A stretch of DNA of 7,095 bases from an uncultured Alphaproteobacteria bacterium (GCA_937967725.1 CALBSY010000521.1:1-7095), one strand, 5' to 3'; positions 1 to 6,723 are shown, counted from the stretch's first letter. The notes: generated by a model from the sequence alone, not told the origin. Program-made: numbers and translations.

Positions 1-345
1 AGGCATGCGCGTCGGGCTGCGGGCGGGCGCCCCCGGCGTGCTGTGGCGGAGTGTGGGGGTGTGTGGGGGCGGGCGCGCGGGGGCCGCGCCGGGCGTTTCG
101 GTGGCGCGCGCGATGTCGGTTAGAATCTTCTCGAGTCGCGGGCCCCAGAAAATGCCGCAATGATTTTGCACCGCGAGATGTGCGGCAACCGAGCAATAGG
201 CGGCGGCCGAGGCGAAGTCGCCGCGCGCGAAATACTCCTCGGCGCGCTGCAGATAGGATTCGTACTCGGCGAAGTTACGCGCGATTCGCTGTTCCTGGGC
301 CGCATGCGTGCGCGGCGTCGCCGTCGCGGCGTCAGCGGGCGCCAT
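1..345 (-). CDS. N-terminus of a probable glycosyltransferase with helical leader (3' end cut by window edge)
   Basis: This minus-strand frame is open from the ATG at 343-345 to the window edge, giving 115 residues. After an Ala/Thr-rich start come two probable helices: RIARNFAEYESYLQRAEEYF (20-39), then ARGDFASAAAYCSVAAHLAV (40-59). Next is NHCGIFWGPRLEKIL (61-75), then a Pro/Ala/Arg-rich linker (about 82-115). The helical module ending in H-C-G-x-F-x-x-P-R-L-E resembles, from memory, the leader of group 1 glycosyltransferases in alphaproteobacterial polysaccharide clusters, where a GT-B domain follows. That domain would lie beyond the window, so the catalytic role is inferred. GAGGT lies five bases before the start, and the start overlaps the Wzt stop by 14 bases, placing it in the operon. 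The linker is encoded by G-tract DNA with a 10-base repeat, and all three minus-strand frames are open over the last 60 bases, so the frame there is not certain. Confidence 0.72.
   Translation of the reverse strand, partial: MAPADAATATPRTHAAQEQRIARNFAEYESYLQRAEEYFARGDFASAAAYCSVAAHLAVQNHCGIFWGPRLEKILTDIARATETPGAAPARPPPHTPTLRHSTPGAPARSPTRMP
51..70 (+). repeat. 10-base tandem repeat within a G-tract cluster (possible G-quadruplex)
   Basis: The plus strand has two adjacent 10-base units, gtgtgggggt and gtgtgggggc, that differ only at the last base. With the next bases they give four runs of three or more G at 55-59, 65-69, 71-73 and 79-83, separated by loops of 5, 1 and 5 bases, which satisfies the usual G-quadruplex pattern. 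The G-rich strand is the template for the minus-strand gene, so the mRNA is C-rich and would not form the structure itself. The coding effect is a Pro-rich linker. Confidence 0.6.
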
Positions 346-1591
346 GCTTGACCTCGTCGCGGCGCTCCGCGGCGGCGCTCAGGCGCCATTCGCCCGGCTC
401 GTGATAGAGGCCGTAGGCTGGGTTGGTGAAGACAGGGTGGCGGACGTGAAAATGCCCGCCGATCTGCGCCGCTACGATCGTAGCGCGCGCGTCGCGTACG
501 ACGATATTGGCGGTATAAAGATCGGAAACAAGCTTGATGGGCGGCGTACGCAGTTCGATCTCGCCTTCGCCCTCGAGATACGGGATGTCGACGCCGTCGC
601 TCGACGTTGAGAAGGTGGCGCAGGCGACGTCGTCGTGACGCTCGAAGCCGACGCGGATGTCGGGCCGCTCGAGCCGGCCATCGACTTTATAGCGCAGCTT
701 GACCGTCATGGGTTCGCCGAAATCGAACACGCTGACCGGCGTGCCGCGTTCGTTAGCAAGCACAACGTCGGTGAATTTGATTGGCGCCTCCGCCCCGTCT
801 CGGAACCAGACCACGTCTTCCAGCCGGCTGTCGTCCTCATAGAGTTTGAGGCCTTCATTGGTGGGACCGTCGAAAACGATTTGGCCCTTCTTCAGATAGA
901 TCACGCGTTGGCACATGGTCTTGATCGAGAACATGTTGTGTGAGACGAATAGGATCGTCGCGCCTTTGCGCTCCAGCTCGCGCGCGAAATTCATGCATTT
1001 GCGCTGGAACGCGAAGTCGCCGACGGCGAGGACTTCGTCCAACAGCAAAATGTCGGGGTCGAGGTGCGCAGCCACGGCGAAAGCGAGGCGCACATACATT
1101 CCGCTGGAATAGCGTTTCACCGGCGTATCGATGAATTCCTCGATCTCGGAGAAATCCACGATCGCATCGTATTTGGCTGCGACTTCCTGGCGTGTCATGC
1201 CGAGGATGGAGCCATAGAGATAGACGTTCTCGCGGCCGGTCAGCTCGTGGTGAAAACCGGTGCCGACTTCCAGCAACGCGCCGAGGCGTCCGTTAATCTG
1301 CGCCGTTCCGGTGGTCGGCGTGGTGATGCGCGACAGGATTTTGAGGAGCGTGGACTTGCCGGCGCCGTTAAGGCCGATGATGCCGACATTTTCGCCGCGC
1401 TCGATGTCGAAATCGGCGTCCTTCAAGGCCCAGAACATTTCGCGCTCGCGTTTCGCTTCGCGCACCTTGTTGGAGGCGAACATGCCGGCGACCGAAGCGC
1501 CGATGATGTCGCGCACCGAGTCGTGACGCTGGCGCGTGAGCCGCCGGTAGCGCTTGCCGAGGCCGCGCGCGGTGATGGCGAGTTCGGTCAT
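332..1591 (-). CDS. wzt: ABC exporter ATPase with C-terminal glycan-binding-like domain, Wzt-like
   Basis: This 419-residue ATPase powers the Wzm-like channel. The nucleotide-binding domain covers about residues 1-250: Walker A GLNGAGKST (73-81), signature YSSGMYVRLAFAVAAH (161-176), Walker B ILLLDE (181-186) with catalytic Glu186, D-loop VGD, and H-loop His218 in FVSHNM. Residues from about 258 to 405 form a second domain, predicted beta-rich, beginning near FRDGAEAPIKFTDVVL and ending near GLYHEPGEWRL. Wzt proteins of E. coli O8/O9a, of about 400-430 residues, carry such a domain to recognise the capped non-reducing end of the glycan; capsule ATPases of the KpsT type lack it. The length therefore suggests recognition-dependent export. 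The frame is open to 1957, but the real start is the ATG at 1589-1591, in an ATGA overlap with the permease stop; the extension is the permease read in another frame. Only a weak ribosome site is visible, so translation is probably coupled. It overlaps the next gene by 14 bases. Confidence 0.96.
   Translation of the reverse strand: MTELAITARGLGKRYRRLTRQRHDSVRDIIGASVAGMFASNKVREAKREREMFWALKDADFDIERGENVGIIGLNGAGKSTLLKILSRITTPTTGTAQINGRLGALLEVGTGFHHELTGRENVYLYGSILGMTRQEVAAKYDAIVDFSEIEEFIDTPVKRYSSGMYVRLAFAVAAHLDPDILLLDEVLAVGDFAFQRKCMNFARELERKGATILFVSHNMFSIKTMCQRVIYLKKGQIVFDGPTNEGLKLYEDDSRLEDVVWFRDGAEAPIKFTDVVLANERGTPVSVFDFGEPMTVKLRYKVDGRLERPDIRVGFERHDDVACATFSTSSDGVDIPYLEGEGEIELRTPPIKLVSDLYTANIVVRDARATIVAAQIGGHFHVRHPVFTNPAYGLYHEPGEWRLSAAAERRDEVKHGAR
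351..355 (-). promoter_or_regulatory. Shine-Dalgarno site of the terminal glycosyltransferase-like gene
   Basis: GAGGT on the minus strand ends five bases before the ATG at 345. It supports that start for an edge-truncated gene too short to be judged by length, and it lies within the last codons of the Wzt-like gene. Confidence 0.6.
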
Positions 1592-2442
1592 ATCACGTCC
1601 GCGAACGAGCGCTCCATGCGGCGGAAGAAGATGAGCCCGCTCACGAGCAGCACCAGAATGATGACGCCGCTCATGCCGAGCGCCATGAAATTGGGCTCGC
1701 CCTGGTTGAACACCGCCCAGCGGAAGCCTTCGATCACGCCAACCATCGGGTTGAGCGAGTAGGCCCATTGCCATTGCTCGGGCACCATCGAAAGCGGGTA
1801 AACGATCGGGCTCGCATACATCCAGATCTGGATCATGAACGGCAGCGTATGCTTGATATCGCGGAAGCGCACATTGATCGGCGCCAGCCAAAGCCCGATC
1901 GACAGCGCCAGCAGCGCTGAGACTACCATCAGCGGCGGCACCAGCAGGAACTTCCAACTCGGGGCCATGCCGTAGAACGCCATCAGGATGAGCAGGATGA
2001 AGAACGCGATGCAGAAATCCACCAATGGCGTGACCACGTTGGCGAGCGGCATGATCAGGCGCGGAAAGTAGATTTTCCGGATCAGTTCGCTATCCGTGAC
2101 GAGGCCAGTGGCGCTGCGCCGCACGGCTTCAGCGAAATAGGTCCAGGGCAGCACGCCTGCGAACGCGAACAGCGGATAAGGCACGCCCTCGGAAGGCATG
2201 CGCGCGAAATATCCGAACACGATGGTGAAGATGGTGACGGCGAACACCGGCTGCAGAATCGCCCAGCCGGCGCCGAGTAGCGCCTGCTTATACAGCACCT
2301 GGATGTCGCGCATCATCAGCACGACCAGGAGTTCGCGAAAGCGCCACACCGCGCCGAGGTCGAGATCGAGCCAGCCGCGGTCGGGCCGGATTTCGGTCAC
2401 TTCTTGCGAGTGCACGCGGGGGAGGTACGCCTCGACGCTCAT
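1588..2442 (-). CDS. wzm: ABC-2 type polysaccharide export permease, Wzm-like
   Basis: This 284-residue inner-membrane protein forms the channel half of an ABC exporter that moves lipid-linked O-antigen or capsule-type polysaccharide to the periplasm. An N-terminal cytoplasmic amphipathic stretch with RELLVVLMMRDIQVLYKQ (36-53) precedes about six hydrophobic segments, near residues 58-80, 89-108, 137-158, 167-189, 203-218 and 254-273. The family marks GWAILQP (59-65), RKIYFPRL (122-129) and NVRFRDIKH (190-198) followed by QIWMYASPIVYP (205-216) are all present. It ends with a short basic tail. The start at 2442 gives an ATGA overlap with the aminotransferase stop and has AAGAGGG ten bases upstream; an alternative ATG at 2451 would sit one base from that site and is less likely. 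The ATPase follows by another ATGA overlap, and together they make a complete transporter. Confidence 0.96.
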   Translation of the reverse strand: MSVEAYLPRVHSQEVTEIRPDRGWLDLDLGAVWRFRELLVVLMMRDIQVLYKQALLGAGWAILQPVFAVTIFTIVFGYFARMPSEGVPYPLFAFAGVLPWTYFAEAVRRSATGLVTDSELIRKIYFPRLIMPLANVVTPLVDFCIAFFILLILMAFYGMAPSWKFLLVPPLMVVSALLALSIGLWLAPINVRFRDIKHTLPFMIQIWMYASPIVYPLSMVPEQWQWAYSLNPMVGVIEGFRWAVFNQGEPNFMALGMSGVIILVLLVSGLIFFRRMERSFADVI

Positions 2443-3575
2443 TGCGCGCATGCCCTCTTGAGCGTTTCGGCGACTTCGATTTGCTCGGCGTCAGTCATCT
2501 GGTGGAACAACGGCAAGATAATCCGGCGGTCCTGCGCGAACTCGGAATTCGGCAGCGTCAGCGCACGGCCATTTTTGTAGCCATCTTCGCGGTGCGCACA
2601 CATGATGCCGCGCCGCGTGGCGATGCCGGCGTCGAGCATGGCCTGCATCACCGCGCGCTGATCGCAATGCGCCGGCAGCGTCACCGAATAGCTTTGCCAA
2701 TTGGAACGGCGGTTGGCCGGTTCAGCGGGCAGCTCGATACCGATGTTGTTCTGAAGCAATTCGTTGTAGCGCGCCGCGAGGCGGCGGCGCGTGGCGACGA
2801 TGTCCGGCACGCGCTTCAGCTGCTCACGGCCTACAGCAGCCTGAATGTCCGTCATGCGATAATTGTAGCCAAGCACCGGGTGCGTTTCAAAAATCACCTG
2901 GTTCGAGCCGTGCCGCACAGTGTCCGGCACGCTCATGCCGTGCTGGCGCAGCAACTTAAACTGCGTATCGTAACTGGCGTTCTTCGTTGTCAGCATGCCG
3001 CCATCGCCGGTGGAGACGATTTTGCGCGGATGGAACGAAAAACAGGCGATGTCGCCGCGTGGCGCGCCGATCCGCTCCCACTGTCCGCCGATCTCGATCT
3101 CCGCGCCAATGGCGCAGGCGGCGTCTTCGATCACGGGGATGTTGTGGTGCGCGCCGATGGCGCAGATCGCCTCCAGGTCGCAGGGCATGCCGATCTGATG
3201 CACGCACAGGATGGCCTTGGTGCTCGGCGTGATAGCCGTTTCGATCTGCTCGGGATCGATATTGTATGTCTCAGGCTCGACGTAGAGGAACAGCGGTTTG
3301 GCGCCGCAATATTTCACGGCGTTAGCGGTGGCGATGTAAGAATGCGAGACGGTGATGACCTCATCGCCCGCGCCGACGCCGACGGCCAGGAGCGCCAGGT
3401 GCAGCGCTGTCGTGCAGTTGGAGACGGCCGTCGCGTAGGGCGCACCGACGAACGCGGCGAATTCCTGCTCGAACGCCGCCACTTCCGGACCCTGCGTAAC
3501 CCAGCCGGAAAGGATCACGCGCGATGCGGCCTGCGCTTCGCGCTCATCCATCAGCGGCTTCATGATCGGGATCAT
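2439..3575 (-). CDS. second DegT/DnrJ/EryC1 family PLP aminotransferase
   Basis: This 378-residue fold-type I sugar aminotransferase belongs to a different subgroup from the WbpE-like one. It starts MIPIMKPLMDEREA, then SGWVTQGPEVAAFE (23-36), SNCTTALHLALLA (52-64) and SHSYIATANAV (77-87). The PLP-nitrogen aspartate is intact as Asp151 in PVIEDAACAIG, and the Schiff-base lysine is Lys185 in FSFHPRKIVSTGDGGM. Relatives transfer an amino group to a 3- or 4-keto NDP-sugar. With the preceding SDR it may make a second amino sugar, but which one is unknown. The start at 3575 is chosen because it makes an ATGA overlap with the SDR stop and gives the family's usual N-terminus; an ATG at 3602 would add nine atypical residues, and one at 3563 lacks a ribosome site. 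Tyr98 in LFLYVEP stands where relatives have Asp (F-V-D-x-x-P). The stop overlaps the permease start. Confidence 0.92.
   Translation of the reverse strand: MIPIMKPLMDEREAQAASRVILSGWVTQGPEVAAFEQEFAAFVGAPYATAVSNCTTALHLALLAVGVGAGDEVITVSHSYIATANAVKYCGAKPLFLYVEPETYNIDPEQIETAITPSTKAILCVHQIGMPCDLEAICAIGAHHNIPVIEDAACAIGAEIEIGGQWERIGAPRGDIACFSFHPRKIVSTGDGGMLTTKNASYDTQFKLLRQHGMSVPDTVRHGSNQVIFETHPVLGYNYRMTDIQAAVGREQLKRVPDIVATRRRLAARYNELLQNNIGIELPAEPANRRSNWQSYSVTLPAHCDQRAVMQAMLDAGIATRRGIMCAHREDGYKNGRALTLPNSEFAQDRRIILPLFHQMTDAEQIEVAETLKRACAQ
2453..2459 (-). promoter_or_regulatory. Shine-Dalgarno site that decides the Wzm-like start
   Basis: The minus strand reads AAGAGGG. It lies ten bases from the ATG at 2442 but only one base from the in-frame ATG at 2451, so it supports the shorter 284-residue product over a 287-residue one. 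It lies inside the last codons of the second aminotransferase gene. Confidence 0.65.
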
Positions 3576-4540
3576 GCAACGTGCTCGCGGTTGGCGCGCC
3601 ACCAGTTCACCAGCCGGCCGAGCCCATCTTCCAGTTCGACCTGCGGGGCCCAGCCCAGCATGCGCTTGGTTTTCTCGATCGACGCCAAGCGGCGTGGCAC
3701 GGCGTTGACTTTGCGTTCTGGACCATACTCAGGCTGCAGTTCGCGGCCCATCACGCGCATCAAGGCCGCGGCAAGCTCATTGAGATTGGTCTCAACGCCG
3801 GACGCGACATTGAACACTTCGTCCGAAACTTCCGACTTCAAGCCGGCGACGTTGGCGCTGGCGATATCGTCGATATAAACGAAGTCCAGCGAGGTCTTGC
3901 CATCGCCCAGGATCAATGGCGGCTGACCTGCTTCGATACGTTCCATCCAGCGGATCAGCACTTCGGTGTATTTTCCATGGATGTCCATGCGCGGTCCGTA
4001 AACGTTGAAGTAGCGGAACGCCACATAGTCCGTGCCGTACATGTCGTTGAACGAACGCAGCAATCCCTCGAGCATAACCTTGGCCGCGCCGTACCAAGTG
4101 CGATTGTTGTAGGGATGATCGCTTTCGGTGGTGGGAAAGCTGTCGGCCATGCCGTAGATCGACGCGGAGGAGGCCGCGACGATCTTCTTCACGCCAGCGA
4201 GATGCGCAGCTTCCACCACGTTGAACGCGCCGTCACACATGACTTCGAGCGCTTCGCGCGGATTTTCGCCGCATGCCGTGATGCGGATCGCCGCCATGTG
4301 GATGACCGCGTCCATGCCTTCGCTGACGCGGCGCGTCGCTTCGACATCGCGGATGTCGCCCTTCACCAACTCGACCCGTTTGTCCTTCAGGATTTCCGCC
4401 ACATTGTGCATCGAGCCGCGCACAAGGTTGTCGAAAATGACAATCTTGGCGACGTCTTCGCGCAGCAATTGATCGATCGTCGTCGAGCCGATCAGGCCGC
4501 AACCGCCCGTGACGAGAATCTTCGCGCCTTCGACGTTCAT
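3572..4540 (-). CDS. NAD-dependent epimerase/dehydratase (extended SDR) for a nucleotide sugar
   Basis: This is a 322-residue extended short-chain dehydrogenase/reductase, the usual length for UDP-glucose 4-epimerase-like enzymes. The NAD loop TGGCGLIGS is at residues 11-19 and the acidic GDIRD is at 61-65. The active-site triad is Ser124/Ser125 in VAASSASIYG, with Tyr150 and Lys154 in WYGAAK. RYFNVYGPR (176-184) and DFVYIDD (219-225) are standard for the nucleotide-sugar branch. Such enzymes bind NAD(P) tightly and act on a NDP-hexose at C4, as 4-epimerases or 4,6-dehydratases. The TGGCGLIGS start and lack of a clear T-D-x-x-x-E dehydratase motif favour epimerase activity, but the substrate is not readable. 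It begins in an ATGA overlap with the WbpE-like gene, with GGAG about eight bases upstream, and ends in an ATGA overlap with a second aminotransferase, a likely pathway partner. Confidence 0.93.
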   Translation of the reverse strand: MNVEGAKILVTGGCGLIGSTTIDQLLREDVAKIVIFDNLVRGSMHNVAEILKDKRVELVKGDIRDVEATRRVSEGMDAVIHMAAIRITACGENPREALEVMCDGAFNVVEAAHLAGVKKIVAASSASIYGMADSFPTTESDHPYNNRTWYGAAKVMLEGLLRSFNDMYGTDYVAFRYFNVYGPRMDIHGKYTEVLIRWMERIEAGQPPLILGDGKTSLDFVYIDDIASANVAGLKSEVSDEVFNVASGVETNLNELAAALMRVMGRELQPEYGPERKVNAVPRRLASIEKTKRMLGWAPQVELEDGLGRLVNWWRANREHVA

Positions 4541-5658
4541 CGTGCGCGCTCCGCGTCCCTCTTGTGCAGTTCGATCACAGCCGCGGCCACTTCCGCCTGC
4601 ATTGCGGCGGTGAGTTCGGGATACATTGGCAGCGAGAGCTGTTCGGCCGCCGCCCTTTCCGCGTGCGGGAATTCGCCCTGCTTGTAGCCCAGGTCCTCGT
4701 AGGCTGGCAGCAAGTGGATGGCGATCGGGTAGTGGATGCCGGATTGAATGCCTTTAGCGCTCAGCGCATCCTGCCATTCTTGCCGCTTGGTCGTGCGCGT
4801 CGAATAGATGTGATAGACGTGGCGCGCCTGATCTTGAACGAAGGGCGTCACGACGCCCGAGCCGGCCAATAGATCGTCGTAGCGCTTAGCCGCCGCGCGG
4901 CGCGCTTCGGTCCACTGTTCCAGATATTTGAGCTTCACGCGCAGAATGGCGCCCTGCATGCCCTCAAGGCGCATGTTGAAGCCTTTCAGCACGTGCTGAT
5001 ATTTCTTCTCCGCGCCCCAATCGCGCAGCATGCGGATTTTCCGCGCGCATTCCGGATCGTTGGTCGTCGTCGCGCCGCCTTCGCCGTAAGCGCCGAGATT
5101 TTTGCCCGGATAGAAGCTGAACGCGCCGAAATCGCCGATGCCGCCAACGCGCTTGCCGTTCCACTCGGACCCATGCGCCTGGCAAGCGTACTCTCTGAAG
5201 AGCAGGCCGTGCTTCTTGGCGATGGCCATGATTGCGTCCATGTCGCAGGCTTGGCCATAGAGATGGACCGGCAGCAGCGCCTTCGTGCGCGGCGTGATGG
5301 CGGCTTCGATCTTGGCGGGATCGATCAAATAGGTCTTCGGATCGATATCGACAAACACCGTCTTGGCGCCGGTATAGTCGATCGCCGCCACGCTCGCCAC
5401 GAATGTAAACGGCGTGGTGATCACCTCGTCGCCCGGCCCCACGCCGGCAGCCAGCAATGCGAGATAGATCGCGTTAGTGCCGTTATTGACGCCCATGCAG
5501 AACTCGGCGCCGCAATACGCCGCGAACTCGTTCTCGAACGCCGCGACTTCGGCGCCCAGGATGAACTGAGTGTTGTCGAGGATGTGCTGGATGGCGGCGT
5601 CGATCTCTGGCTTGATCGATTGGTATTGCGCCTTCAGGTCGACGAATGGGACTGTCAC
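4537..5658 (-). CDS. wbpE: DegT/DnrJ/EryC1 aminotransferase, WbpE/WlbC-like, GTG start, altered PLP-binding motif
   Basis: This is a 373-residue PLP-dependent sugar aminotransferase of normal family length, expected to move an amino group from glutamate to C3 of the 3-keto-UDP-GlcNAcA made by the preceding gene product. Features seen are VPFVDLKAQY (3-12), the phosphate-binding region NNGTNAIYLALLAAG (58-72), TPFTFVAS (82-89), VHLYGQ (131-136) and SFYPGKNLGAYGEGG (181-195) with the Schiff-base lysine Lys186. The C-terminal domain has the usual SGIHYPIAIHLLPAY (306-320). The GTG start is preceded by GGAG at eight bases and forms a GTGA overlap with the previous stop; an extension to 5853 would add 65 Arg-rich residues. 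One feature is odd: where relatives read V-I-E-D-A, this protein reads F-R-E-Y-A (154-158), so the Asp that pairs with the PLP ring nitrogen is Tyr157. It may be impaired, altered in chemistry, or carry a sequence error. The stop overlaps the next ATG (ATGA). Confidence 0.92.
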   Translation of the reverse strand: MTVPFVDLKAQYQSIKPEIDAAIQHILDNTQFILGAEVAAFENEFAAYCGAEFCMGVNNGTNAIYLALLAAGVGPGDEVITTPFTFVASVAAIDYTGAKTVFVDIDPKTYLIDPAKIEAAITPRTKALLPVHLYGQACDMDAIMAIAKKHGLLFREYACQAHGSEWNGKRVGGIGDFGAFSFYPGKNLGAYGEGGATTTNDPECARKIRMLRDWGAEKKYQHVLKGFNMRLEGMQGAILRVKLKYLEQWTEARRAAAKRYDDLLAGSGVVTPFVQDQARHVYHIYSTRTTKRQEWQDALSAKGIQSGIHYPIAIHLLPAYEDLGYKQGEFPHAERAAAEQLSLPMYPELTAAMQAEVAAAVIELHKRDAERAR

Positions 5659-6683
5659 AGAACTTTCTCCGCGCGGGGAAGGTGGATGGTCTCGCCGCGC
5701 GCCCTCATGGAGGAAGTAGCAGCTTCGATGATCTGGATAACGCGATAGCCAAGGCGGCCGTCGGTCAGCGTTTGTTTCTTGGTCTCGATGGCGCTGACGA
5801 ATTGCTCGGCGCCGGCGCGCAGCGCTTCGCTTTCGTCCAATTTCGGAGCCCACATGTCGCCGGTGCGGTAGCCCACACGCATTTGGTAGATTTTTGCGGG
5901 ATCGTCGGTGAACGAGACGCCCTTGTCGTAGATCTTCAGTTTCTCGGAGGGCTGCAGATCGTCATAGACGAACATCTTTTTGGTGCCGCCCACCAGAACC
6001 GTCCGCACCTTTACCGGGGCGAGCCACGAGCAGTTCACGTGCGCGATGGCGCCGGAGTCGTAGAACATCGTGATGTAAGCGAGATTCTCCGGCGTGCCTG
6101 GGAAGTGGTTGATTCCGCCCGCCGACACCGCCACCGGCTGCTCCTCCAACAGATAGTCGAGAATGGAAAAGTCGTGCACGGCGAGATCGCTGATCACGCT
6201 GACGTCGCGCTGGAACAGGCCCAAATTCACGCGGGTGGAATCGTAATAGAGAATCTTGCCCAGCTCGTCGGCGACGACGAGATCCTTCATCTTTTTGACC
6301 GCGCCGGTGTAGACGAAGGTGTGATCGACGTGCAGGACGAGCTTCTTCTTCTCCGCGCAGTCGACCAGCTGGCGCGCCTGCAGCGATGTCTCCGTCATTG
6401 GCTTTTCGAGCCAAACGTGCTTGCCCGCCTTGAGCGCCGCCATGCCGAGTTCAAAATGCGTGTTCACCGGCGTGGCGATCGCGATCGTGTCGATAGCCGG
6501 GTCGCGCAGCAATTCCTGAAAGTCGGTCGTGGTCTTCACCGCGGGAAAGCGCTTGGCCACCAGATCGAGTTTCTTTTGGTCGAGGTCGGCTACGGCCGCG
6601 ATTTCCGCGCGCCCGAGCTCCGCGAAGTTGCGGACAAGGTTCGGCCCCCAATAGCCGTATCCGATAACGCCAATCTTGATCAT
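5655..6683 (-). CDS. wbpB: Gfo/Idh/MocA nucleotide-sugar 3-dehydrogenase, WbpB/WlbA-like
   Basis: This 342-residue cytoplasmic NAD-dependent oxidoreductase probably oxidises C3 of UDP-GlcNAcA to the 3-keto sugar that the next gene product aminates. The N-terminal Rossmann fold starts at once with MIKIGVIGYGYWGPN, the dinucleotide loop at residues 7-15. The family's EKP motif is at 93-95, with Lys94 the expected catalytic lysine. The C-terminal substrate domain carries the D-x-x-x-H pair Asp166/His170 in SVISDLAVHDFSILDYLL. The late motif GYRTGDMWAPKLDESEAL (271-288) is typical of the WlbA branch. The frame could extend upstream to 6779, but those 32 residues are Arg-rich, overlap the acetyltransferase and match nothing in the family. 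The ATG at 6681-6683 has a strong Shine-Dalgarno and begins exactly at the first beta strand. The stop overlaps the next start as GTGA. Pathway assignment rests on family and neighbours; other sugar dehydrogenases share the fold. Confidence 0.92.
   Translation of the reverse strand: MIKIGVIGYGYWGPNLVRNFAELGRAEIAAVADLDQKKLDLVAKRFPAVKTTTDFQELLRDPAIDTIAIATPVNTHFELGMAALKAGKHVWLEKPMTETSLQARQLVDCAEKKKLVLHVDHTFVYTGAVKKMKDLVVADELGKILYYDSTRVNLGLFQRDVSVISDLAVHDFSILDYLLEEQPVAVSAGGINHFPGTPENLAYITMFYDSGAIAHVNCSWLAPVKVRTVLVGGTKKMFVYDDLQPSEKLKIYDKGVSFTDDPAKIYQMRVGYRTGDMWAPKLDESEALRAGAEQFVSAIETKKQTLTDGRLGYRVIQIIEAATSSMRARGETIHLPRAEKVL
5664..5670 (-). promoter_or_regulatory. Shine-Dalgarno site for the GTG start of the WbpE-like gene
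   Basis: The minus strand reads GGAGAAA just before the GTG at 5656-5658, with eight bases between GGAG and the start. It supports the GTG over any upstream start and lies inside the end of the WbpB-like gene, as expected for coupled translation. Confidence 0.75.
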
Positions 6684-6691
6684 TCTGATCG

Positions 6692-6697
6692 TCCTCC
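6692..6697 (-). promoter_or_regulatory. Shine-Dalgarno site of the WbpB-like gene
   Basis: On the minus strand GGAGGA lies eight bases before the ATG at 6683. It is the best ribosome binding site in the window and decides the start against an in-frame upstream candidate at 6779. It sits in the only real intergenic gap (about 40 bases), so this gene may be translated independently of the acetyltransferase before it. Confidence 0.85.
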
Positions 6698-6723
6698 GCC
6701 TTGGGCGTCCCTCGCCGCCCGGT

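Noticed and set aside
120..389. An 89-codon minus-strand open frame overlapping the Wzt end and the last gene
   Set aside because: Its translation is Arg/Pro-rich with no motif, while the adjacent frame starting at 345 gives a plausible helical protein with a ribosome site.
1064..1762. A 232-codon plus-strand open frame across the Wzm/Wzt junction
   Set aside because: It overlaps the Walker A and A-loop coding region of the Wzt-like gene and the end of the permease gene, and shows no motif of its own.
1592..1957. An N-terminal extension of the Wzt-like frame of about 122 residues
   Set aside because: It overlaps the permease coding region almost entirely and reads as out-of-frame permease. 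The ATGA junction and family N-terminus fix the start at 1591.
2442..3878. A 478-codon open frame on the plus strand opposite the second aminotransferase and the end of the SDR
   Set aside because: It spans two minus-strand genes with clear catalytic motifs and crosses their junction. The translation has no family motif, so codon bias explains it.
3581..4687. A 368-codon open frame on the plus strand opposite the SDR gene
   Set aside because: It is also a shadow. The minus strand has the complete SDR motifs, and the plus-strand translation resembles no family.
6684..6723. A possible terminator or attenuator hairpin in the gap before the WbpB-like gene
   Set aside because: A GGGCG/CGCCC stem of only five base pairs with an eight-base loop is visible and no U-run follows, so it is too weak to call.
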